DNA of 64,000 nucleotides, taken from positions 1-64,000 of the forward strand of contig JAJEAD010000011.1 in NCBI GenBank assembly GCA_022824305.1, written 5' to 3'. Below, piece by piece: positions 1 to 8,148 of the stretch. Below the pieces are notes generated by a model. It had not been told where the DNA came from and searched no databases. It saw only the letters and a program-made list of their open reading frames with translations. The DNA is from Gammaproteobacteria bacterium. GTDB taxonomy: Bacteria; Pseudomonadota; Gammaproteobacteria; HK1. Within the stretch, counting starts at the first letter, position 1; the number at the start of each line of letters is the position of its first letter. The position numbers and the translations under genes were made by a program.

Positions 1-1
1 C

Positions 2-562
2 CCGAGCGAGCTTCGCGCGATCGCTGAGGAGGCGGAGCGCCGGATCGGGCTCCCGCTCGACCGCGGGCCGGTCGCGCCCGCCGCCCCTGCGCCGCCGGCG
101 GAAGAAGCGGCAGCGGACCGCCCGGACACTCCGCAGCCGCAACCCGCGACCGCCGAGCCCGAACCCGCCCCCAGGCGCACACCGCCGCCCGTGATCGGCG
201 GCGAGGGCGCGGGCTGGGAGTGGATCAACTGGCTGCGGGCGGGCTTGCGCGACGGCTCCGTGGCGGTCAACGCCCCCGGCGCCTGGCTGCACAACATCGC
301 GGGCGAGGCGTACGCGGAGTCCCCGGCCTGCTTCGAGGCGTTCGCCGCCGCGCGCGGCATCGCCGCGGCCACCGTCCGCCACCGCGTGGTCCGCCTCGGG
401 CGCCACCGCCAGCGCGCGTCTCCCTCGGGCGCGGCCAACGTCTTTCGCGCCGTGCTCGCCGACGGCAGCCGAGTCCAGGGCATGGTGTTCCCCGGGGAGC
501 TCGTCTGGGACGACGACCCGCCGCCCCGCGCGAACGCCAGACTGGTCGGCAAGGGCCGGTGA
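2..562 (+). CDS. TraI/MobH-type relaxase, C-terminal part (gene starts left of the window)
   Basis: The frame is open from base 2 to the stop at 560-562, so this is the 3' end of a gene that begins outside the window. The first 60 or so codons give an Ala/Pro-rich linker. The last 120 residues (WINWLRAGLRDG, VNAPGAWLHN, SPACFEAF, then LGRHR and VFPGELVW) resemble the C-terminal domain of TraI_2/MobH relaxases, which nick oriT and start transfer of ICEclc/SXT/PFGI-type integrative conjugative elements. The N-terminal HD-like relaxase domain should lie upstream. A methionine (GTG) at 191 is internal and is not taken as the start. Family assignment is by motif memory; the presence of an element is inference. 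Confidence 0.7.
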   Translation, partial: PSELRAIAEEAERRIGLPLDRGPVAPAAPAPPAEEAAADRPDTPQPQPATAEPEPAPRRTPPPVIGGEGAGWEWINWLRAGLRDGSVAVNAPGAWLHNIAGEAYAESPACFEAFAAARGIAAATVRHRVVRLGRHRQRASPSGAANVFRAVLADGSRVQGMVFPGELVWDDDPPPRANARLVGKGR

Positions 563-888
563 CCGGCCCCTGCCGGACGCGCCCTCGCACCGTCGCCCCG
601 CGCGGCCTGCGGGCCGTTGCCCACCTCGCCCGCGCGGCCCCGCGGCGACCGCGCACCCCCGCGGCCTGCAAATCGGCCCGATGCCGGCGGGGCGCCCGCG
701 ATAGGGATCGAAGCCCGCAAGGGCCGAGACCCGGCCCCGCCGGGGCTCGGTGCGAAGCACGAGAGCCCGGCCCGAAGGGATCGCCCCTCCCCAAATTCAT
801 CCGTATCGTCAGGCCGTGGAGCCCTCCAGTCTCCCAAATGGGGCCGATGTGGACGGTGCGCTCCCTCTGCTTTCCCGGCGGACCATAT
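563..888. other. Intergenic region between relaxase end and DUF2235 gene
   Basis: No convincing gene. GC-rich to about 780, then lower GC. The relaxase gene and the minus-strand DUF2235 gene converge here. Positions 803-824 resemble 3549-3570 (18 of 22 bases by eye), which may be residue of the same mobile sequence. No clear rho-independent terminator was found. Confidence 0.4.
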
Positions 889-3057
889 CTATCGATTCGG
901 CACTCTGGATACGGTGATTCGTGCCTTGCCGCGGTTGTTTGAGTAGAAACGGTCGATCCCGGTGGGACAGATCGGGCAGAGCAGGTCGTTCACATAGACG
1001 TAGAGTATGCCGCTGCGCTCAGCCTTGACCAAGCCACCACTGCCTATAGCAAAAGGCCCGCCGGTGGGGCTGCCGATACTGCCGAGCAGCACCATCCAGT
1101 TCTCGTTCGGCGCGCGACGCCAATGCGCGGCAGCCCTCATGAAGGCATTCGGCTCAACCCCCTCGTCCAGACCACCCGGCCCCGCAGGCAGCGTCCGGTC
1201 GAACCAATCGCCGGCATTGGGCTTGTCGCAACGGTCGGTATCGCCGAGCGCCACCACGGCAAGCTGGTAGGACTCGCCCTTTTCGAGCACCACCGGAGCA
1301 CGCTGATAGACGGAGCGCGTGTCGAAATTGAACTGCTTCGATTCTCCCAGGTTCAGCAGCACTGCGGCCGAGGGAGGACTGTCGCATGCGACGACCTTGT
1401 CCTTGTCAGCCGTGGGACCGAATTTGTCCCAGGCCAACCAAAACAGCAACACCGCGAGCACGATGATGGTCAGATAGCCAACGTACTCCTCGAACTTCCG
1501 GTGCAGCCAGAGGGCGAACCGGTTGGTGCGGATCCTGCGGGCCAATCGACTCAACCAAGTGGCGCCGCCCGGCGGGGCCGCGGCCGGTCTGCCCCAGGGG
1601 TAGTCGGCCCGCCACGCGCCAAGCGCGGTATAGTTGGTCTTCCTCTTCAACCACCAGCGGCTTCCCAGCAACAGCGCAAGCACCACCACGAAGCTGCACA
1701 ACCACCCCCAATGAGCCTCCAAGGCGGCCACCGTGCTGTCCAGCATGTCGGGGACAATCCAGTACACCAGATCCGCCACCGGGCCCAGGCTGCAGGCCTC
1801 GGCGGTGCAATCGACTACGGTGATGTCGGCGAGGTTGTTGGCGACCATCAGGTAGAACAACGTGGTGAGCACGAACACGTAGTACAGCACTCTCCGGCAC
1901 CACTTGTAGTCGTCCAGAACCTGCAGAGTCTTCGGATTTGCTTTGCGTGGGTGTGGTGTCGAGTAGGTCGCATGGATCTCATCGAATGCCAGCGGCAGGT
2001 TCGATGGCGCATAACCTTGGGTGCACGCCTTGATTCGTTTGACCACGCTCTCGTGGATCTTCGGCGTCCCGATCCTGGCCTCCTCGCAGATTCCTCCGAC
2101 GTCACGGGGCTTGTAACGGTAGTAGGCGCCGAGCCCGGAGCGCGAGTCGTACAGCTTGTCGTAGGGACTGGCCTGATCGCGGATCTCGTTGCGATGCGCC
2201 GACAGAAAACACAATCTCTCTCCTTTCGGCAGGGCCCCCAGCTTCTCCATCATCCAATCGAGCGAAATCAACGCGAGCCCATCCTTGGGGTAGCCCCCGC
2301 CGACGTTGGAGTGGACCCCCGCGAACCAGACCTGCTCCGGGACTTTGGTGGGTGTGCTCCCGACGCGCTGCGGGTTCTCCCACATCACCGGATGGAAGGT
2401 GTGGCGCTCATCATCAATGGAAAGCGCGTGATAAGCGTACTCCACATTGTTGGGTGGACCCCGGTCGTGGAACTTGACCCGGAAGACCTTGTCCAGCGCC
2501 TCGGTGAGCTCATCGAACGGCAGACCTACCGCATCGACGGTGTCCCATACGCCCACGAACTTGATCGGGACGTCACGGCTGCATTTGCTATCGGCCACAC
2601 CGAATTTGCTCTTGAAGTTGCCGGCCGCCGGGTAGTTCGCCTTACGGCGGGCGCGGCGATAGTGGCGGTAGGCTTCTTTGACCCGATCGTCTATCCACTT
2701 GTCGTTCTGGCCCGTTCGGTCGACCACCCCGCATCGGTTGATGAGCCCGGCCAGTGAGCGCACCGTGAATGCGCCCCGGCTGAACCCGAACAGGTAGATC
2801 CGGTCGCCTGTCTCGTAGTTCCTCACGAGGAAGGTGTAGAGCTCCCGGATGTTGCGGCTCAGCCCGTAGCCGAACGCACCACCCAAGGCGCGAGCGAACT
2901 TGAAGTCCTCGGTGCCTACGCCATCATCGTAGAAGGCGACCTGGTTCGATGCCGGGGTCCGATCGAGCGCTTGGAACAATCGCCAGACATTGGTTCCCCG
3001 GCCCTTGCCGCCGCGATTTCCGGTGCCGTCCGAACACAAAACGATGTTCTTGGCCAT
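889..3057 (-). CDS. DUF2235 (Tle1-like) alpha/beta hydrolase with three membrane segments and a lectin-like C-terminus
   Basis: 722 aa. The N-terminal 1-340 is a DUF2235 domain, the fold of T6SS phospholipase effectors of the Tle1 family. It has VLCSDGTGN at 6-14, the nucleophile elbow GFSRG at 91-95 (Ser93), a candidate Asp in VGVWDTV (Asp172) and a candidate His in GVHSNVGGGYP (His249). Hydrophobic stretches at about 390-409, 451-468 and 527-544 look like membrane helices. Residues 555-722 form a separate domain ending VNDLLCP...FYSNNRGKARITVSR, reminiscent of LecA/PA-IL-like beta-sandwich ends. No VgrG, PAAR or immunity gene is adjacent, so a T6SS role is not supported here. GC is about 62% in one sampled line, lower than core genes, consistent with transfer. 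Lipid hydrolysis at a membrane is the likely activity (inference). Confidence 0.75.
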   Translation of the reverse strand: MAKNIVLCSDGTGNRGGKGRGTNVWRLFQALDRTPASNQVAFYDDGVGTEDFKFARALGGAFGYGLSRNIRELYTFLVRNYETGDRIYLFGFSRGAFTVRSLAGLINRCGVVDRTGQNDKWIDDRVKEAYRHYRRARRKANYPAAGNFKSKFGVADSKCSRDVPIKFVGVWDTVDAVGLPFDELTEALDKVFRVKFHDRGPPNNVEYAYHALSIDDERHTFHPVMWENPQRVGSTPTKVPEQVWFAGVHSNVGGGYPKDGLALISLDWMMEKLGALPKGERLCFLSAHRNEIRDQASPYDKLYDSRSGLGAYYRYKPRDVGGICEEARIGTPKIHESVVKRIKACTQGYAPSNLPLAFDEIHATYSTPHPRKANPKTLQVLDDYKWCRRVLYYVFVLTTLFYLMVANNLADITVVDCTAEACSLGPVADLVYWIVPDMLDSTVAALEAHWGWLCSFVVVLALLLGSRWWLKRKTNYTALGAWRADYPWGRPAAAPPGGATWLSRLARRIRTNRFALWLHRKFEEYVGYLTIIVLAVLLFWLAWDKFGPTADKDKVVACDSPPSAAVLLNLGESKQFNFDTRSVYQRAPVVLEKGESYQLAVVALGDTDRCDKPNAGDWFDRTLPAGPGGLDEGVEPNAFMRAAAHWRRAPNENWMVLLGSIGSPTGGPFAIGSGGLVKAERSGILYVYVNDLLCPICPTGIDRFYSNNRGKARITVSRVPNR

Positions 3058-3321
3058 GGTTGAGGCTCCCTTGCAGATTCGACCCGGAACTCCGGATAAG
3101 ACAGATGCAGCTCACCTCCGGTGAGGTCGAGTGATTGTCGGTTCCTCCCTGGGTCAGTCGTTTTGACGATGTCGACCGGCCGACGATAGCGGCCTCGTGG
3201 GAGACGTCGAGAGGGACGGTGACGATTGGCGGGAGGGTGGTGGTGGTTCATGAGCACGGTCCGCACGTTGAACGGGACTTCGCGGTTCGGTGCGAACGGG
3301 CCCTGGAGCGCTCGTCGGGTT

Positions 3322-3460
3322 GCTCCCTGGCTTCCCGGAGTCGATAGCTTTCGCCGTCGAGTTGGAGGATCTCGGATCGATGGGTGAGGGGGTCGACGAG
3401 GGCGGCCACGCAGGCGACGGAGGAGAACATCCTCGACGACCAGACCGTCACCGGCCAAGG
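3322..3460 (-). pseudogene. istB: Remnant of an IS21-family IstB helper ATPase (C-terminal fragment)
   Basis: On the minus strand the reading AALVDPLTHRSEILQLDGES followed by YRLREAR matches the conserved end of IstB, the AAA+ helper of IS21 transposases (family consensus roughly A.LDRL.H.....I.G.SYR.R). Upstream, VTVWSSRMFSS could be a degraded copy of the preceding segment. No Walker A or B motif, no istA and no clear terminal repeats are visible, so this is a decayed fragment. The rest of 3058-3710 holds no gene I can support. Confidence 0.55.
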
Positions 3461-3710
3461 GGGACTTCGCCTCGCTCGCGCGGCCGTGATCACCCGGGAC
3501 GCCGATGTCGAATCGCGTGACATGACTTCAGCCACTCGGCCATGGTATCCGTACCGACAGGCTGTGGAACGGTGCGCGGACAGGATTGGTAGACACCCGC
3601 TGAGGAAGGTGACGGTTCGCCGTGGATGCTGGCCGCAGTTGGGCGACCGGACGGCCCCACGGCCTGACGGAACGCTTGCCCACAAAGGGCTCGAAGAAGC
3701 CGTCCATGGA

Positions 3711-3992
3711 TCACAGCCCGAGCTGCGCATGGGAACCGATGCGGACAAGCTCCAGCGCATCGGACCCGCGCTTGCGGTACACGAGCACGAGGTCGGACCG
3801 CAAATGGCAGTCGCGGCAGTCCGCATACCGGCCCTTCATCGGATGGTCGACGTAACGGTCGGGAAGCGGCGCATCGGCGACCAGCAACTCGAGAGCGGCA
3901 AGCAGCGTCTCGTCCAGGTGGCTGCCGTACGTGCCCCGCTTCACGCGTTTGAAGTCGCGCCGGAACTGCGCCGTGCGCTTGACCGACCGCAC
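3711..3992 (-). CDS. YafQ/RelE-family mRNA interferase toxin
   Basis: 93 aa with a GTG start at 3992, 26 nt after the antitoxin stop. The N-terminus RSVKRTAQFRRDFKRVKRG, the central LPDRYVDHPMKGRYADCRDCH and the C-terminal DLVLVYRKRGSDALELVRIG follow the YafQ pattern (RelE superfamily, ribosome-dependent endoribonucleases). The His of DCHLRSDLVLVYR sits where YafQ proteins have a conserved His. An upstream in-frame ATG (4151) would overlap most of the antitoxin and gives an atypical extension, so GTG is preferred. It forms an operon with the RelB-like gene just upstream. Such operons are normally repressed by the antitoxin-toxin complex. Confidence 0.8.
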   Translation of the reverse strand: MRSVKRTAQFRRDFKRVKRGTYGSHLDETLLAALELLVADAPLPDRYVDHPMKGRYADCRDCHLRSDLVLVYRKRGSDALELVRIGSHAQLGL

Positions 3993-4018
3993 GCTGGGCT
4001 GCCCTGGCGCCCCGGTCC

Positions 4019-4279
4019 TCAGTCGTCCCGGTTGAGCTCGGCGATCGCTTCGGCCGGGGTGCCGAGCTCGACCACCTCGCCCCGCCGCGCCGCCTCGATG
4101 GCTTCGACGGTGGTCGGGTTCGGCACCAGCGCCCCGAAGTCCGGCCCGCATCCGGCGGCCGCCTGTTCGAGCACGATCCGCACCGTGTCGCCGATCGTGA
4201 GGCCCTGCGCCTCGAGCTGCCTCGCGGCCTCGTCTCGGACGTGCCGTTCGACGTCCACGCGCACCGTGACCTTCATCAT
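4019..4279 (-). CDS. RelB/DinJ-family antitoxin
   Basis: 86 aa. It begins MMKVTVRVDVERHVRDEAARQ, with a ribbon-helix-helix-like N-terminus containing GLTIGDTVRIVLEQAA, the usual RelB/DinJ pattern (LGL..s.a....l). The C-terminal half (NPTTVEAIEAARRGEVVEL) is the flexible toxin-binding part; antitoxins in this group often have exactly such EA..A..G motifs. It precedes the YafQ-type toxin, the standard order. The two adjacent ATG codons (4279 and 4276) are both possible starts. Confidence 0.8.
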   Translation of the reverse strand: MMKVTVRVDVERHVRDEAARQLEAQGLTIGDTVRIVLEQAAAGCGPDFGALVPNPTTVEAIEAARRGEVVELGTPAEAIAELNRDD

Positions 4280-4346
4280 CGCCTCCGTGGGGCTACAGCA
4301 CCGGGCCGTTCGCGACCGTGAAGCGCCGTTGCACGTCCGCGCCCGG

Positions 4347-4475
4347 CTACAGGAGCTTTGCGGTCACGTACGCGGCGACGACTGTCGCCACGATGAGGAC
4401 GAACAGCTTGGCGCCGAACCATCGGTGGCTCCGCAACCCGGGACCGCCGTGCGCGTGTCTACGTCCGCATGACAT
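4347..4475 (-). CDS. 42-aa single-pass membrane protein
   Basis: A short ORF starting MSCGRRHAHG, ending in one hydrophobic segment (KLFVLIVATVVAAYVTAKLL). The start is chosen because AGGAGG lies 5 nt upstream of the ATG at 4475, an ideal ribosome binding site. The frame is open further upstream (to 4790) through an EAERLR/EQLEAEAAK-type charged stretch, which may be a separate or fused coding segment, but it lacks a comparable start. No family recognised. It lies between the toxin-antitoxin pair and the tRNA, inside the putative integrated element. Confidence 0.45.
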   Translation of the reverse strand: MSCGRRHAHGGPGLRSHRWFGAKLFVLIVATVVAAYVTAKLL

Positions 4476-4826
4476 GATCGCCTCCTGTGGCCAGCCCGGA
4501 CTCCCGGCCGCCTTCGTGCTGGCGCGCATCGCATTGTCGTCGAAGCGCCCCGCTCCCGCCATACGCTTCGCCGCTTCGGCCTCGAGCTGCTCGGTCTCGG
4601 CCCGAAGCCGCTCGGCATCCGCCGGCGGTCCGTCGAGGCGGGTTTTCGCGCGATGCTGAACGGGTGTGGGACCGGGGGCAGCGGACGGCGGGAGACGCGG
4701 GGAGACGAGATGGGTCGGACGGGGGATTGGAGGCCGGGGTATCGGAGCTTGTCTGTGGGACCAACTGGGGGACTGAGAGAGTTTCAACATAAAATATCAA
4801 TCAAAACAATGAATTATTCTAGTATA

Positions 4827-4916
4827 TGGCGGAGAGGGAGGGATTCGAACCCCCGGAAGGCTTGCGCCTTCAACTGATTTCGAGTCAGCCCCGTTCGGCC
4901 ACTCCGGCACCTCTCC
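4827..4916 (-). tRNA. tRNA-Ser (anticodon CGA)
   Basis: The reverse complement gives a 90-nt class II tRNA with encoded CCA: acceptor GGAGAGG pairing with CCTCTCC, anticodon stem-loop GCTGA-CTCGAAA-TCAGT (anticodon CGA, reads UCG), a long variable arm and a T-loop GTTCGAATCCC. Its 3' end faces left, toward the accessory genes at 1-4.8 kb. tRNA 3' ends are classic integration sites. Just beyond the CCA end lies an AT-rich stretch (4786-4826) unlike the surrounding GC-rich DNA. Confidence 0.97.
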
Positions 4917-4926
4917 GTGGCGGCGC

Positions 4927-4932
4927 ATTATA
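4927..4932 (-). promoter_or_regulatory. Pribnow box of the tRNA-Ser gene
   Basis: The minus strand reads a perfect TATAAT, ten bases upstream of the mature tRNA 5' end (4916), the usual spacing for a stable-RNA promoter. A good -35 hexamer is not evident 17 bp further upstream. Confidence 0.65.
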
Positions 4933-5284
4933 CAGTCCGGAGGGTTCCCGCCCTCGTCTTCCGACGCACACTCGCCGGCCGGAGAAATCCGATCTCTGCG
5001 TCTTGTCCCGCTTCCTGCCCTCGTGGCGCGACCCGGCGGTTTCGGCCGCTTCGGGCCGGGCAGGTGGGCATCTGCGTCAGGAAGCGAGCATTGCGAGCCG
5101 GGGCCGGGCTCCGCGACAGCGAAGCGTGCTCCCGAAAGCCACTGACCGACGCGACGGATGCTGACGGTGCTTCGGGCCGTTCGCCGATTTCGAGGCGGCT
5201 TCCTGCTCGCTACGGTGAGTGACCGGTGCCGATCGGGATCAGGTCACGGCGCCGCCGCGTGTCGCCGACTTTGGAGGGGCCTGA
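4933..5284. other. Intergenic region upstream of tRNA-Ser and the Uma2 gene
   Basis: No gene supported. Contains the divergent control regions of the tRNA-Ser gene (minus strand) and the Uma2 gene (plus strand). The Uma2 ribosome binding site GGAGGGG is at the right end. No other structure noticed. Confidence 0.4.
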
Positions 5285-6028
5285 ATGGCCGTGGTACCGT
5301 TGGTCGAGACCCTTGTCCGCGTCCCGTCACTTGAGGGGGGCCTGTCGATGAGCCACTTCGTTCCTCCCGGTGTCGCGGTGCACTACCCCTGCTCGGATGA
5401 CCAGCCGATGGCGGAGTCCGAGTTCCAGCTCGTGCCGATGCTCTATGCGCTGAACGTGCTCCGGACGCATTTCAGATTCCGGGGGGACGTGTACGTGGGC
5501 GGGGACATGTTCCTCTACCACGAGGAGGGCAATCCGCGAGCGGTAGTGGCCCCGGACGTGTTCGTCGTCATCGGGGCGCCGAAACGCTCGGAACATCCTC
5601 GCGACACCTACAAGCTCTGGGAGGAGCCGAAGGGGCCGGATTTCGTGCTGGAGGTGCTCTCGTCGAGCACCTGGGAGGAGGACCTCGGCCCGAAGCGTGC
5701 CCTCTACGCGTCGCTGGGGGTGGCGGAGTACTGGCTCTTCGACCCGACGAAAGAGCATCTCCTCTCACCGCCGCTTCGAGGGATGCGCCTGGTCGGGCGA
5801 AGCTATCGGGACCTGCCGGTCCTGCAACTGGCGACGAGCGCGAACGCCCCGGCTCTTCGAAGCGAAGTGCTCGGGCTCGACCTGCGGCTCGAGCAGGGAG
5901 CGCTGCGCTTTCGGGATCCGGCGACGGGAGAGGACCTCCTCAGCCACGAGGAGGCGGTTGCCGCCTGCGAGGCGGCCGAAGCAAGGGTCGCCGAGCTGGA
6001 GGCTCTGCTCGGGGGCATGCGCGACTGA
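5285..6028 (+). CDS. Uma2-family (DUF820) PD-(D/E)XK nuclease-fold protein
   Basis: 247 aa. Core Uma2 signatures: VVAPDVFVV, DFVLEVLSSSTWEEDLGPKRALY (the PD...ExxS...K arrangement of the restriction-endonuclease-like fold) and LGVAEYWLFDPT. The C-terminus (EEAVAACEAAEARVAELEALLG) is a short coiled coil, common in this family. The start at 5285 is supported by GGAGGGG five bases upstream. Function of Uma2 proteins is largely unknown; they are abundant in cyanobacteria and scattered in other phyla, often in multiple copies. A second, different copy lies at 61331-61918. Confidence 0.85.
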   Translation: MAVVPLVETLVRVPSLEGGLSMSHFVPPGVAVHYPCSDDQPMAESEFQLVPMLYALNVLRTHFRFRGDVYVGGDMFLYHEEGNPRAVVAPDVFVVIGAPKRSEHPRDTYKLWEEPKGPDFVLEVLSSSTWEEDLGPKRALYASLGVAEYWLFDPTKEHLLSPPLRGMRLVGRSYRDLPVLQLATSANAPALRSEVLGLDLRLEQGALRFRDPATGEDLLSHEEAVAACEAAEARVAELEALLGGMRD

Positions 6029-6113
6029 GCGGACCCGGCCAGGGTCCCCTCGCCTCGATGGAGCCCTCGGCCACGCTCCGGGGCGCCCCGAAGCGTCGAC
6101 GCTCCGCGCCGCT

Positions 6114-6611
6114 TCACTCCAGGATCCGCACCTCGGCTCCGGCGGGGACCCGGTCGAAGAGCTCCACCACGTCCCGGTTGCGCATGCGGATGCAGCCGTG
6201 GGAGCCCGGCACCCCGAGGGTTACCTCGTCCGGGGTTCCGTGGATGTAGATGTAGCGCTGCATGGTGTCGACGTCGCCCAGACGGTTGCGGCCGGGCTCC
6301 AGGCCGCTCAGCCACAGGATGCGGGTCAGAATCCAGTCCCGTCCCGGGTGCGTGCGGCCGAGCGCGGGGGTGTATACCTCGCCGGTCGGGCGGCGGCCGA
6401 CAAACACCGTGTTGAGCGGCGCGCCCGCGCCGATTCGGGCACGAACCACGTGGGCTCCGCGCGGGGTCCGGAAGCTGTCCTTCTCCTCTCCCGCCCCGCG
6501 CGCCGCGGTCGACACCTGCGCCTCGAAGGGAGTGCCGATGCCGTCGGTGAGACGCAGGAGTTGCTCACCCAGGTCGATTTCTATGCGCGGTGGAGGAGCG
6601 GAGCGCGTCAT
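6114..6611 (-). CDS. L,D-transpeptidase (YkuD fold)
   Basis: 165 aa from the ATG at 6611. The YkuD catalytic signature is clear: IYIHGTPDE followed by GVPGSHGCIRMRNRDVVELF, with the nucleophile Cys140. Family members cross-link peptidoglycan (3-3 links) or attach proteins to it in the periplasm. No signal peptide is visible from this start. The frame is open upstream but overlaps the Fpg gene and reads like non-coding sequence. The short single-domain form resembles YafK/ErfK-like catalytic cores. It follows the Fpg/Nei gene on the same strand, 214 nt downstream. Confidence 0.8.
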   Translation of the reverse strand: MTRSAPPPRIEIDLGEQLLRLTDGIGTPFEAQVSTAARGAGEEKDSFRTPRGAHVVRARIGAGAPLNTVFVGRRPTGEVYTPALGRTHPGRDWILTRILWLSGLEPGRNRLGDVDTMQRYIYIHGTPDEVTLGVPGSHGCIRMRNRDVVELFDRVPAGAEVRILE

Positions 6612-6825
6612 GTTCGCGGGCGCGGAGTCGTCGGCGTCGGACTGAGCTCGAAGACGCTTCCAGTGTAGCCGCGTTCTCGAAGAAGCGGGGCGCACGCGTC
6701 GCCGGACGGCGACTCGAAGGCCCGCTCCCGACGCGTCAATGGCGATGCCTTCCACCGGTTGCCGGGATTGTCCGCCTTGCGGGTCCCGTCGCGCCGAGTG
6801 CGGGGGGAGGAGCCGCCGTGCGGCT

Positions 6826-7713
6826 TCAAGCCTCCAGCTCCTCGATGGTCTTCGGCCAGTTGGCCTTGAGAAGGCGAGAGAGCGCCCGGTCGGCGAGCAC
6901 CTTGCCTCCGGTCTGACAGCGCGCGCAGTAGTTCGCCTCGTTGCTCGCATAGACGATGCGCTGCACCGGGGACCCGCACACCGGGCAGGGCTTGCGGTAG
7001 CGTCCGTGCACCGCCATGCCTTCACGAAACGCGGTCACCTTCTCCGGAAAGCTCTCCCCCACCTCGGCCCGGAGCCGCCGGGTCCAGTTCCGGAGCGTCT
7101 CGCGCGCGGCGCGATGGAGCCGCCCGATCTCCTCCGCGCTGAGGCTTCGGGTCTGCTTGAAAGGAGACAGGCACGCCGCGTGCAGGATCTCGTCGGAGTA
7201 GGCGTTGCCGATGCCGCTGAGAATTCGGGGGTCGGTGAGGGCACGCTTCAGCGTGTGGTTCTCCCGCCGCAGCACCTCGGCGAACTCTCCCGCGTCGAGC
7301 TCGCTCACCTCCCGGCCGCCCCGCTCGAAAGCGCGCAGTCCCTCCTCCCCCTCGACCAGGTGCAGCGAGGCACGTTTCTTGTGCCCGCTCTCGGTGAAGA
7401 GCACGCTGCCGTGCGTGAAGTCGAAGGCGGCGAGACCCATTCCCTTCGGAATCGGGCAGCCGGGGCGCCGCCAGCGCAGTCGCCCGGCGATCATGAGATG
7501 CAGCACCGCGAAGAGCCCGCCTTCGAATCCGAGCACGACGCGCTTGCCCAGGCGTTCGACCCGCGTGACCTCCCGCCCCTGGAGCGCGTCCGGCGGCGGC
7601 GCCACCGAGCGCAGGAGGAAGACGCTGCGCAGGCGCACGCGCTCGAGGCGTCGTCCGCCCACGTGGCGCTCGAGCGCCTCCACGTAGATGCTGACATCGG
7701 GCAACTCGGGCAT
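6826..7713 (-). CDS. mutM: Fpg/Nei-family DNA glycosylase/AP lyase
   Basis: 295 aa, beginning MPELPDVSIYVEALERHVGG, with the obligatory Pro2 and Glu3 active-site residues. The middle carries the helix-two-turn-helix region (DPRILSGIGNAYSDEILHAA). The C-terminal zinc finger is intact with Cys243, Cys246, Cys263 and Cys266. These enzymes excise oxidised bases such as 8-oxoguanine and cleave the abasic site. Its sequence (LPDVSIYVEAL) is divergent from textbook MutM, so it could be an Fpg/Nei-like paralogue; the symbol is tentative. Upstream lies a 435-bp gap shared with the divergent glcD. Confidence 0.85.
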   Translation of the reverse strand: MPELPDVSIYVEALERHVGGRRLERVRLRSVFLLRSVAPPPDALQGREVTRVERLGKRVVLGFEGGLFAVLHLMIAGRLRWRRPGCPIPKGMGLAAFDFTHGSVLFTESGHKKRASLHLVEGEEGLRAFERGGREVSELDAGEFAEVLRRENHTLKRALTDPRILSGIGNAYSDEILHAACLSPFKQTRSLSAEEIGRLHRAARETLRNWTRRLRAEVGESFPEKVTAFREGMAVHGRYRKPCPVCGSPVQRIVYASNEANYCARCQTGGKVLADRALSRLLKANWPKTIEELEA

Positions 7714-8148
7714 GGGGCACACCGCTTCCGCGCCCCGGGAGATTAGCGCTTTGCCGACCTCGGGGCACGACATCCGGGACCAGTCACGGTGTTTCACCAA
7801 TTTCCTGCTGCGGACGCGAATCTGTCCGCATGGGCGACGCCAAACGCGACCAGAGAGCTCGACGTGCTGCCAAAGTACCTGCTGCGCTCCGCAGTCCTTG
7901 GCGAAGCCTGCAGGCCGGGACGAAGTGCCACCGGCACTTCGTCTGTTCCCGGCTCGCGCCTTTCGCACCCCGACTCGCGTTCGAATTGCCCCTGCCGACA
8001 TCTTCGCGCCCAAAGTTTCCGAAACTCGGTGAAACATTGCGGCAGAGGGATGATTCTCCCCGATCGTGCGCGCCGCATGGGGCCGGCCGCATCGGGATAG
8101 AATGGAAACGTGGTCCGCCCGGCCCGGAGAGCAAAGAGGCAGACGACG
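7714..8148. other. Divergent control region between fpg-like gene and glcD
   Basis: No gene supported. It contains a strong 10-bp palindrome at 7920-7942 and, near 8098-8103, a TAGAAT hexamer (five of six to TATAAT) about 46 bases upstream of glcD, a candidate -10 element without an obvious -35. Confidence 0.4.
7920..7942. repeat. Perfect inverted repeat (10-bp arms, 3-nt loop)
   Basis: ACGAAGTGCC, ACC, GGCACTTCGT. The arms are perfectly complementary. There is no T-run on either side, so it is unlikely to be a standard terminator. It sits between two divergent genes and could be an operator or a degenerate repeat unit. Confidence 0.6.

Noticed and set aside
1123..2757. Long plus-strand frame (544 codons) opposite the DUF2235 gene
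   Set aside because: Antisense reading of a gene with clear motifs; no domain of its own and no ribosome binding site. High GC leaves long antisense frames open.
889..3057. Type VI secretion effector locus
   Set aside because: Only the DUF2235 fold matches; no VgrG, PAAR, Hcp or immunity gene is adjacent, so a secretion role is not claimed.
3547..3570. Sequence similar to 803-824 (18 of 22 bases)
   Set aside because: Too short and imperfect to call a repeat or element end; noted only as a hint of shared mobile DNA.
4476..4790. N-terminal extension of the 42-aa membrane protein frame
   Set aside because: It lacks a good start and ribosome binding site and contains tandem-like low-complexity sequence; the strong AGGAGG before 4475 decides for the short form.
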